Below are positions 55,619-64,000 of a stretch of DNA of 64,000 bases, piece after piece; position 1 is the stretch's first letter, and each line of letters starts with the position of its first letter. Below the pieces are notes generated by a model that made no database searches, was not told where the DNA came from, and worked only from the letters and a program-made list of their open reading frames with translations. The translations under genes were made by a program, and so were the position numbers. Source of the stretch: Thalassia testudinum (lineage: Eukaryota; Streptophyta; Magnoliopsida; Alismatales; Hydrocharitaceae); assembly GCA_037157565.1 (NCBI GenBank), contig JAZHRO010000073.1, positions 12,034,501 to 12,098,500 on the forward strand, read 5' to 3'.

Positions 55619-58313
55619 TGATGGAACGTCGGTTTTCGTTGTTAATTCGTTGTAGTAAAGCCGGTTGTTACCAACGTTTCATATAAAAATTTTTTACTCG
55701 GAAAAATAAAAGAGTTCCCGAGGTCGAACTCAGGGAGCAAGTTGTATTCTAGAGATATACAAATTCTATTACAAAAATAAAAAGAGAGAGAGAGATGAAA
55801 AATTGGCTTCTGCTTCTTTTCTTCTTTCTTCCTCTTTGTTTTTGGTTCTTCCTGTTCTTCTTCTTCTTCTTCTTTTTCTTCTGCTTTCTTCAGATCTTCC
55901 TCTTTCTTTTTCTTCAGATCGTCTTCTTCTTTTCTTGCTTCTTGCTTCTTTTCATTTCTTCTTCTGCAATCGTGGTGCTTCTGCCTTCGGCTACTAAGTC
56001 TCCCTTCCTTCTTCTTCAGCCTGCCTTCTGTGTTGCTCTGGCTGCTGGCTGTCCGTCGTCTGGCCCGGAGCTTCGACGACTTAACTGAGCAGTTGCTACA
56101 GTGCAGCTGCTTCTTCTTCCGCAGTCCTTCACCTGTGCCTGCACGCTCAAGAGCTCATCAGAAGGCAAAAACCTACTCTACCCCCTTTCCCCGCGTATCT
56201 CTCTCTCTCTGAAATCACTCTTCGGAAGCTCTCCCAGAGCGCTATCGGGTAATCGGGTTCGGATCAGGCCCGGGTCCAGGCCCACCGGCGTGCGTGGTGG
56301 GCGAGGAGTGCAGGTCAGTCTAATCGGGTCGGGCCAGGTCCGCGGAGCGTGGTCACGGACGAGGCCGAGTCGGGTCGGGTCGGGTGAGAGGGACCTCACC
56401 CCGTGGTAACTGAGGCAAACAGCATACAGCAGTTTTTCAATTTATGTGTCCGCGCGCCTTTGAGAGCTTCCGAGGTGGGACTAAATGTCCCACCCCAATT
56501 CTCTTACGCCTGCAGCAGGGATGGTGCTCCCAATTGCGTCGGCTGTTGAGGCGTACAGCTCCAATCGAGGGCCAGGGTGTGTGCGTGAGTCTCTTCCGCG
56601 CTGGCCGTGGCTATTCAATCTGGGATATCTCGGCTTGGAGCAACCTCGAGCAGGCTTCGAGCTTCCTCGCCAATGGCGGCCAAGGCCTGGAACCTGAAAC
56701 CAATGGCACGGCCTCTCGGCCAAATCAGACAGGCGGAGGACCTTCGCCGTGGCACGGCGAAGGTGGTCAGGGGGTCTGCAGGGGGTGTGATGGAGCTGTT
56801 AGGTCGTCCTAGGTCAGACTGTGAGCGAGGGAGTGGGTGTGTTCGGTGGGTCTGCAGAGGGTGTTTGGTGGGAAGTGGAGGGGCGGAAGAGGATCAGGGT
56901 GAGGAGGCGGAAGTTCTGCGGTGGTCGGCGAGCCGTGTGGGTCGCTGAGGTGATGGGAGCGGCTCGCCGGAGGGTGGTCGGAGGCGGAGAGGATGAGGGT
57001 GAACAGGGTCGGTAGAGGGCTTAATTGACTAAATCGAAAGCGGGGAAAGAAAGAGGAGGAGAAGGGGAGTAAGTCTAACTTAACTGCAGGGACGAAGGGG
57101 GAGGAACAGGGCGACAGTCGTATCGACTGTCGCCGGAGAAGATGATGCTCAGGGAGAGGGGCGGCGGCGAGCAGAAGGCTGGAGAGGCGCCAGCTGGGTG
57201 CGGCGTGGCGCGGGAAGAGCAGGGGAGGAGGTCTCTGCTGCTGGTAGTGCGGCAGAGCGAAGAGGTGGAGGGAGAGGAAGTCGCCGGAGCTGGTGAGCGT
57301 CTGCCGGAGAAAGAAGAGACGAAAGCTGGGGGTTTTCTCCGTCAGATCCAGGCTGCCTTGGTCGGTGGCGCGGCGGGGGGTATTTATAGGGTTGTAGCAG
57401 GGAGGAAGGCGGAGGGAGACGACGTGTCTCCCTCGCCGGAGCATGGTCGGAATTCGAACCCATACCGTCCGTGCGTTCGCACGGCCGGTATGGGGGGCTA
57501 CAGTGACCATGGGGGTGCTCCTGCGACGGCTGACGACGCAGGGCACCCCCGGTACACTTGCCAGGTCCTCCACCTCACCCTGCGCGGCGCCATGCTCCGC
57601 GCAAGGTCGCCGGAGCATGGTGCTGGCAGGGTTTTGCAGGAGGGACCTGTTTGCAAAGAACGAAGGAGAGTTAGGGGCCTAAATGCGAGGGTTCAAAAGT
57701 TGAGGGCCAAAGAGTAAATATATGAGGACCAAAGTGTAAATTCGGTCAAGGAGGTTTCTTCTTAGGCTCAAGTTTTTATACATGACTAATTAGGACCTAA
57801 GGAATCTGATGGTGAATTTTATTTTCATATTAAACCTTGTTTGACCGGTCAATTTGCGCAAAAACCCAAATTAAGTTATTAATTGGGCATGGTTCTCAAT
57901 GTAGGTCAAAATGGGTTCTAAAGGCCAAATTGAAGGTTCTAAACCCTAGAGATTATTTTTCTATGAATTTTAGAGGGTTTATTCTATTTTTACTTTGCCT
58001 CGAACCTTGTGAATTGAAGTGGGTTGTTTTAGGGTTACAGATTATCATTTGGTTCCTTGGACGTGCTGTAGCCCTTGCTAGATCATCTCATCCCACTTTT
58101 ATTCTTATTAAGCTGTTTTGACCTATGTTTGGGCCCTGAATTACCCTGTATGCAGATTATACTGGTAAAATTGCACTTTTACCCCTTATGACTTGTTTTC
58201 TTCTCAAACTCAGAATTCTCTGAGTTAAGCTTTTCCTTGAGATATGTAGGAGCTTTTATCCTTTGTATTGGGTCAAAATGAGCTAGTTATGGCTCATGAT
58301 GAGGTTCTCATCA
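55619..58313 (-). repeat. E4 5' LTR (2,695 bp)
   Basis: Apparently identical to 44839-47533. The U5 motif TCCCTGAGTTCGACCTCGGG (minus) is at 55717-55736. The terminal 17 bases (58297-58313) are a perfect TGATGAG/CTCATCA hairpin. Confidence 0.95.
57381..57390 (-). promoter_or_regulatory. TATA box of E4 5' LTR
   Basis: Minus strand CCTATAAATA followed by a C-run is a textbook plant TATA box. Transcription would start about 30 bases further left, near 57350. The twin is at 46601-46610. Confidence 0.75.
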
Positions 58314-58318
58314 GACCA

Positions 58319-58601
58319 CGCATACTTCCGATGTCCGCTTCCTCTTCATTCTTCCTCTCTAACTCTTTCTCTCGGTCTCCCTTTCTCTTTGTCTTTCCTC
58401 CTCTCTGTCTTTCTTTCTCTCTCTCTCTTTCTCTCTCATTTTCTCTTTCGATCTCTCTCTCTCTCTTTTCATCTCTCTCTCTCCCTCTCAATTTCTTTCT
58501 CTTTTTATTTTTGGCGCATGTGGAGAATCGAGGGTTTAGTTATGTAGGGCAACGGAGAGGGGAGAGAGGTGGTGGAGTTAGGATTAAGAATATTTATATA
58601 T
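58319..58601. repeat. CT-rich tract and spacer
   Basis: 58330-58505 is almost pure C/T on the plus strand. Frames through it are compositional. The rest leads into the right Tekay-like LTR arm. Confidence 0.8.
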
Positions 58602-58603
58602 AG
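58593..58603 (+). promoter_or_regulatory. TATA box of right Tekay-like LTR arm
   Basis: TTTATATATAG sits directly before the part conserved with the left arm, as expected for a U3/R boundary. Confidence 0.45.
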
Positions 58604-59130
58604 AGCAGCGACTCGGTGGGTATAAGCTGTCCTTTCTGCTAGGAGGGTGGCTTATACTGGTCTTACGCTGCAAGAAGTCACACGAAATCATCTTGTGCCC
58701 TGAGACGTTGATTGATAGATTGTGAACTGTAATATATTGGGCTTCCAATATATGAAATGGAACCGGATAACAAGATGCTTAATAAATAGATTAATAGTAC
58801 CCATTCTCTCTTGTGCTTGGTTATTGTTGCACTCTACTATTGCTGTTTCTACTCTAAGTTTTTACTGACTTGTTTTGGGTTCCGTAGTCAGGTGTACTTG
58901 GCAGTTCGCTAGGAGATTTCTGTTGTACATCTCCTTGGATTTATATACTAAGGTAAATCTTCCTATTAGTATTCAATTTATGTTCCTTTAAATTTTGTAC
59001 TATGAATTGTTTGTTGACTATGTTTATATTTTATGATTACGTGGTTGGTGACTGCGATCTTGTGGGTGTTTGTGCTAGTGTTAGTACACGATGACTCGGG
59101 TCTTGTCAATTGGTAGGACTTGGGTCATCA
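58602..59130 (+). repeat. Tekay-like LTR fragment, right arm of an inverted pair
   Basis: Reverse complement of 42597-43137 with substitutions and small indels; ends GGGTCATCA. Removing E4 leaves the two arms about 2 kb apart. A few more bases of weak similarity (CAGGC, GTGCATG) continue past the end. Confidence 0.75.
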
Positions 59131-60085
59131 CAACAGGCATGTGCATGTGTGCGTGCGGGTGCACACATGTCGGCTCATGGAGGCACGTGGGTGTGGGAGT
59201 ATTGGGCCTGAAATTGGATAAAAGAACACCTAATTAATAAACTAGGGCCTAGTCTAGTAGTGGTCCAATCTGATCCATTGGGGTTGTCAATACCACGAAA
59301 GACCAAGCTCGTCAACCAATAATTTTGGTCTAAATTACAAATTAACCATAGTTAAGTTAAATAAACAAGTCTTGTGTCTGGGTGTTGGCTGTGCTAAGTG
59401 TTAGGCGAGTCTGTAAAAACTAAGTGTTGAATGTGCTCTGTGTGCGTTTGTTGTATGTATCATATGTATATAGCATGTGTTAAGTTAGTAAGTATATGAG
59501 TATATGTATATATATATATAATATGAACATATAGTATATACATTTTTTTGCCTTAGGTTATGTAAATATGTTTATAAGGCTTTATTAATGCCTATATCTG
59601 TCACTGTACGTATTATATGTGTTAGTATATGTTTATATATTATTTTTGTGCCTTCATTTAGGCATTGATTAATATATTTGTAAATAACCAATATAGAGTA
59701 GTTTAGTTTGATTTTTGATGCCTGTTTACTTGTCAATATAATTGAGGCATTTTAATTAGCATTAATTGATTCATTTTGTACATAATTAACCCAATTCATT
59801 TATTTTTCATTCTTTGATTCATTTGTAAATAAATTAAATATTTTTGGAGTAAAAGAGCATTTTTGGACAATAGAGAGTGATACATATCAATAACTTCCTC
59901 CCAATGAATGACCTGGAATAAACTAGTAAAAATTATGTAAATAAATGATTTGGCATACATCTGGATTGCTTCTATACAACAACGTAATGACAAATTAACT
60001 TGTGATCCAGATGGTCGATCACTATCCTGAAGTATCGACGCCAGAACCTCCTAGAGGATTGGTAATAGGAAAAATGATCCCAACA

Positions 60086-60123
60086 CATTGTAGTAGGATT
60101 GATATGAGGCTAAGCATGGGGGA
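60086..60123 (+). other. Internal PPT-like tract (element D)
   Basis: CATTGTAGTAGGATTG then ATATGAGGCTAAGCATGGGGG. A decayed version of the hairpin-plus-G motif of A, C and E4. Confidence 0.45.
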
Positions 60124-60499
60124 GTCAGAAAAAAGAAAAAAAGAAGTTTCAATAACATGACCTTACAAATATCCTAATAATGTTGGCATATCACAAGCAT
60201 TGACACTTGATTCTTCGTAGTGATGCAAGTTGCAAATCAGATTTATGAGCCAAGGAAATCCTAACCGTGAAAATGATTTTGGGCCATTTGAATTAGAGAG
60301 GAGTTAATTAGTGAGATTTTGAAGGATACATTGATCTCGATTTATCTAACCCTTGAATCCAAAGATGAATCTTGATGTTTTATCTTTAACAAATCCTGTA
60401 CCTTCCTTGTTTTCAATCAACCAAAGTCCTGTGGTAATATTTTCCTCAAAAGTTAAAAAAAAATAGTCTTTCCCAAAAACTCATTTTTGTGAAAATCAG

Positions 60500-60537
60500 T
60501 TTTGCTAAGAGACTAGCAAAAGATAAGCATGGGGGTG
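60500..60537 (+). promoter_or_regulatory. Pre-PPT hairpin and polypurine tract (element D)
   Basis: TTTTGCTA and TAGCAAAA form a perfect 8-bp stem (60500-60521), followed by GATAAGCATGGGGGTG and then the LTR start TGATAAATG. Same layout as E1, E4 and C. Confidence 0.7.
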
Positions 60538-60776
60538 TGATAAATGCCAGTTTAGCATCATTCTTATTCTTATGCCTTAAAACACACCTAGCTCTTAGGA
60601 TTTCAACTTCGCAATCTGGTTTTTGGGTTGCATTTAGGCATTTTTTTAGGATAGGCATGCATTGCATTGTTTTGTTATTTTTGACATCTTTATTTAAGTG
60701 TTAGGGATTAACAGAAAGTCGGAACCCACAAACCCTGGAACCATGAAAGGCAAAAGATGAATAAGTAGCCCAATTT

Positions 60777-61432
60777 AGCTAGAACCCAACTGAATCCAGC
60801 TCATCTCAGCTGGATTCTAGCTCAATCAAGTTGGGATTAGCTTATCTTAGCTCCATTCAGCTCACCTCAGCTGGATGGTAACTTAGGTTAGCTCATCTCA
60901 GCTCCATTCAGCTCACCTCAGTTGAATGGCAACTTAGACTAGCTCAACTCAGCTGATCCCAACTCCATTTACCTCCTCCTTGCTCCATCCAGCTCTTGAA
61001 AGCTCTACCTGACTAGGATTAGCTACTATAATCAAATAGCTAAGCCTAGTTAGCTGAGGAAGTTATCAACCAGCTCAGGCCAGCTCAACTCCAGCTCCCG
61101 AAGACTCAACTTAGCTTAACTTAGTTAAGCTGACTTAGTTGACCTAAGCTAGCTACCTTAGCTAGCTAAGTAGTCTTCGTGAAGACCAACTCCAACTCAC
61201 CTCAACTTAGATCAAAAGAAAACAACTCAACCTAGCTTGGTTTAGCAGCTAGAAAAGAACTAGCTAGCTGAGCTAGCTATTAAGCTCAACTTCAACTCTC
61301 TTCAGCAGCAGTCAGCTACTGCAAGTTCCAATGCAACTCCCTCTCAACTCCTCCAACAAAAACCCTAGCTCCTCTACTCTTTCCTCCATTACTCTACTAG
61401 CTAAGCTAGCTTAGCTCCTACTCCCCTACCAT
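60777..61432. repeat. AGCT-rich degenerate repeat
   Basis: I count about 39 AGCT tetramers in some 650 bases, roughly fifteen times chance. They lie mostly in CAGCTCA, TTAGCT and AGCTAGCT contexts. No fixed unit length. Confidence 0.7.
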
Positions 61433-62060
61433 GGCCAACCCTCACCCTAATATCCACCTAGCCAGATCCACCAAATAACCCCACCTAAAGTCCACCTAAG
61501 TTGCCTAATCCTACTACATGCTGGCACCATCTTGTAGCCACCTTTTCACCCCATCACCACAACCAAAAGCCACCACAAAAGTAGCGCCAACCTATTGATT
61601 GCGTAGCAATCATAGGTCTTAATTGACCTAAATTAGCCTAAGACTTAGCATAAGTTAAGATAATTCATGCATGCATAAGCATTACTAGCACCTTTACTAC
61701 TTTCTTTTAGCTATGCATAAAGTAATGCTATAATGTACTGATTAGGTGCATTATGTCAATTGCAGGTAATAAGCTTATTAGAAGCTAGATCTGAAGCTGG
61801 ATCTAAAGCTGGATCTGAAGAATAAAGAATAACTGCTGTTGCAGCAAAGCTGGAGTGGAAGACCTAGATTAGATGTAGTAGGTAATAATGTAAGGGAGTT
61901 AAGGTATGCTATTCTATTAAGTAGGAATAAAGCAGTAAAATATGAAGAACTTAGGACCATCCTAGTCCTAGGACAGCCTAGAAGCTTCCCCAAGCCTTAG
62001 CCACCCTTAGATTAGGTCACCGCACCCGAGGAAACCTTAAAACCCTAATTCCAACCTCTA

Positions 62061-62300
62061 TCTGGACGTCCAGATAAGTTATAGGACATCCAGAACCCTT
62101 AGCCAACTCCCGCACACCTTAAACCCACTTTTGCAGTGTTATTGGACATCCAGACACTTGGTCAAACGTCCAATTTCTGTAGAATAGCCAAGACAGAACC
62201 TAGAATCCCTCCTGACTCTGATTGGATGTCCAGACAACAAGTCTGGACTTTTGATTTTTCACTATAAGATGTCTGATACTTTTATTGGATGTTTGGAACT
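62061..62300. promoter_or_regulatory. GGACGTCC-type palindromes in element D LTR
   Basis: A perfect 14-base palindrome TCTGGACGTCCAGA (62061-62074) is followed by decayed relatives (GGACATCCAGA, AAACGTCCAAT, GGATGTCCAGA). The ACGTC core is shared with the arrays in E3 and C. Confidence 0.45.
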
Positions 62301-62921
62301 GCTCTCAAGTTCCTGTTTTGAGATTCAAGCCTTGATCTTGGATCTCTAGGTCCCTAAACCCAAATCCAACCCCATAGGAACCTAAATTAAGGTGTCATAA
62401 CCCTAGTGCATCACCTCTAGACCTCCCTAAGGACCTAATTAGGTCCTCACTAAACTTAATGGACTTGGATCTTAGTCAATTCCATCAGCCTTTTCAATTG
62501 GACTCATTGAGTCCAATTGAGCCCTGATCTTAGCACACACTATCCAATTGACCTAGACTTGACTTAATTGAGTTATTTTACTCTCAATTAAGTTTTCACA
62601 CACCCAATTAAACTTTTATTAAGTTTAATTGCACTTTACCTTAGTGAATTAGGGTTTACAACCCAAATTTGAGACCTACCTTGACCTAAACCCAATAGAA
62701 CCTAACCTAATCAACATAGCCACCTAAGTTTTGACCCACACACACCATCCACATGAAAATACCTAGCCTAGAGTTCTATAGAACTCTTTACCATGTTTCG
62801 TTTCCTTGGTTACTAAAATTAACAACCAAGAGCCATTCAATTTTTAGATCCACATTTGGTGGATCTAAAAACAACCATCCATCCTCTCTCTCTCACTCTC
62901 CCACGAGCTCCCACCATAGGC

Positions 62922-62984
62922 CTCTCTAGAGAATTCCATAATTCTCTAGAGAGCTTCCCTTAGGTCTATAAAAATACCTAAGGG
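62922..62984 (+). promoter_or_regulatory. Element D promoter: TATA box in the loop of a perfect inverted repeat
   Basis: A 14-bp perfect inverted repeat, CTCTCTAGAGAATT / AATTCTCTAGAGAG (62922-62935 and 62940-62953), is followed 3 bases later by CCCTTAGGT / ACCTAAGGG (62957-62965 and 62976-62984). The 10-base loop of the second is CTATAAAAAT, the TATA box. Transcription would start near 63000. Confidence 0.65.
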
Positions 62985-63784
62985 GTGGCCATTTGCACCC
63001 ATCCCATTATTGTCACTCATTCACACTTAGGTTAGCTACCTTCACATCCATTCCACCTCCACGAGTTGTGCACCATGGTTGCCACCATCTCCACTCCAGG
63101 ATGCTGGATCATCTCCCCAACCTCTCTCCAAGGGCCGGCCTAAGCACCATTGGCCGCCCCTCCTCCTCTCAACCATTCAAAGGCCATCGGAGTCCACCTC
63201 CGAATGCCCTTAGTTTCTACTAGATTAGTAGGTAGTTTTTCATATTTACATGCTTTCATTTACTGCTTAGTGTGTAGCTCTTATTCCCCCCCAATGATGC
63301 ATGCAAAATCCCCCCATAGATTTCTGTATGCAATCATTTTCTGTTAGCTAGATTTGTATTTTCAAGCTTTCCTTTATAAGCTTTCCTCTAAATTTATGTT
63401 GCAAACACCTTCCTGAATGAATGAATGAAAGATATATTTTTTATATACATATCTCTGTGTTGAAATCACCATTAGCTTATTTATTGCAATCTATTTCTTA
63501 TTATTCAAGTTTCCTGCTCTTCATTTTTATATATTGCAACCAGCATGTCGATTCTAGAAAATATTGAAGATTTAACTATCAATGCATTTTCCGTAAACAG
63601 CCACCACATAAATAGAATTGTGCGTACCGAAACTCATACTTTCACCTTCGTTATCTATATAACACATGCGCAAGTAATTAGAGTTCACAATAGAAGTGGC
63701 AAAACTTTAGTCTGAAGATTGGAAACCGGCGTGCGATTCTAAACAAGTAGAGAAATAAAAGATCGATTTCAGATTTGCATAACA

Positions 63785-63810
63785 CCTCCCAGAGACGAAC
63801 GACCTGGACT
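63785..63810 (+). other. U5 motif (element D)
   Basis: CCTCCCAGAGACGAACGACC then TGGACT aligns with the U5 of element C (CCTCCCTATGGAGACGACCT), and AAATATTTTTG and TACTACGACGC follow in the same order. Confidence 0.6.
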
Positions 63811-63925
63811 CAAAATCTCGTTATCTTTTTATAAATATTTTTGTTTGATCGTATTGCGTGCTATACTACGACGCATTTTCCTATCAAAATGTGCTTTACG
63901 AGAGACAAACACCTATCCTAACTAC

Positions 63926-63953
63926 CCCCTTGTTTTGTCGCCAAAACAAGGGG
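63926..63953. repeat. Perfect 12-bp hairpin at the end of the D LTR
   Basis: CCCCTTGTTTTG and CAAAACAAGGGG surround TCGC. It overlaps TGTCGCC...GGGG, which may be a mutated tRNA-Asp PBS. Nothing recognisable follows in 63954-64000. Confidence 0.7.
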
Positions 63954-64000
63954 CCATCCTAGCACTACACATCACCACACCACCATATCTAGTCCTCCCT

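Larger units (their letters stand above)
44839..58313 (-). mobile_element. Element E4: young, nearly intact Athila-like Ty3/gypsy retrotransposon
   Basis: 13,475 bp with 2,695-bp LTRs at 44839-47533 and 55619-58313 that look identical (constant offset 10,780). Target duplication GACCA at 44834-44838 and 58314-58318. A perfect tRNA-Asp PBS, a clean PPT, gag-protease-RT (50664-54692) and RNase H-integrase (48992-50680) are present. The only coding defect seen is a one-base frameshift at about 50680. No envelope-like ORF. It is the youngest insertion in the window. Confidence 0.95.
59131..63925 (+). mobile_element. Element D: 3' end and LTR of another tRNA-Asp-type element
   Basis: Recognised by an internal PPT-like tract (60086-60123), the pre-PPT hairpin and PPT (60500-60537), an LTR starting TGATAAATGCC at 60538, and a U5 motif with TACTACGACGC near 63785-63880. 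The left limit is not known, and 59131-60085 shows no coding region. The LTR would be about 3.4 kb; its end near 63,900-63,925 is inferred from motif spacing in the other elements. Confidence 0.55.
60538..63925 (+). repeat. Element D LTR (end approximate)
   Basis: Contains an AGCT-rich stretch (60777-61432), a GGACGTCCAGA region (62056-62300), the promoter (62922-62984) and the U5 motif (63785-63810). No second copy is in the window, so length is inferred. Confidence 0.5.

Noticed and set aside
58268..58603. Ser/Leu/Phe-rich open frame of 111 codons
   Set aside because: Pure C/T microsatellite; begins inside the E4 LTR end and continues into flanking DNA.
62993..63347. Two short plus-strand frames after the D TATA box
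   Set aside because: They are in the R/U5 leader of the LTR, have no recognisable content and end quickly.

Overview
This window is plant nuclear DNA made almost entirely of LTR retrotransposons. I find no host protein-coding gene, rRNA or functional tRNA gene. The plant origin follows from the lineages present: Athila-type Ty3/gypsy elements primed by tRNA-Asp, and a Tekay/Del chromovirus primed by initiator tRNA-Met. Both lineages are plant-specific. The many C-to-T/G-to-A changes in the older copies also fit plant DNA methylation. I cannot name the species; a TE-rich angiosperm is the safest statement.

Layout. 1-4951: the 5' part of a non-autonomous tRNA-Asp-primed element (A, minus strand). 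It carries an unrecognised acidic ORF instead of gag-pol. 4952-5670: an old Athila-like integrase fragment (F, plus), hit on its left by A and on its right by E1. 5671-19740: E1, an almost complete Athila-like element (plus; 2.65 kb LTRs; TSD CTCCC). 19741-22019: gene-less older DNA. 22020-40973: element C (minus), non-autonomous, with a degenerate ORF related to that of A. Its left LTR is split by a Tekay chromovirus, E3 (23169-33574, minus), which is decayed by four amber stops and a frameshift. 40974-42596: AT-rich DNA. 42597-43137 and 58602-59130: inverted copies of a Tekay-like LTR. Between them lies E4 (44839-58313, minus), a very young Athila-like element with apparently identical 2,695 bp LTRs and TSD GACCA. 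59131-63925: the 3' end and LTR of another tRNA-Asp-type element (D, plus).

How the parts relate. E1, E4, A, C and D share little LTR or coding sequence. They do share a set of cis signals: a GGGAGGCA motif after the ORF, a small hairpin followed by an internal PPT-like tract, a TTTTGCTA...TAGCAAAA hairpin just before the true PPT, a U5 motif around CCCTGAGTTCGACC, and (where visible) a tRNA-Asp primer-binding site. This suggests that the Athila elements supply, or once supplied, the proteins that move A and C. The most unusual signals are the A/C ORF family, the twin hairpin-PPT layout, arrays of palindromic AGACGTCT in LTRs of different families, and a TATA box held in the loop of a perfect inverted repeat in element D.

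Relative age, from LTR divergence and decay: C is older than E3, which is older than E1, which is older than E4. E1 and E4 are each broken by a single-base frameshift at a homopolymer. Either these are very recent mutations or they are sequence errors.
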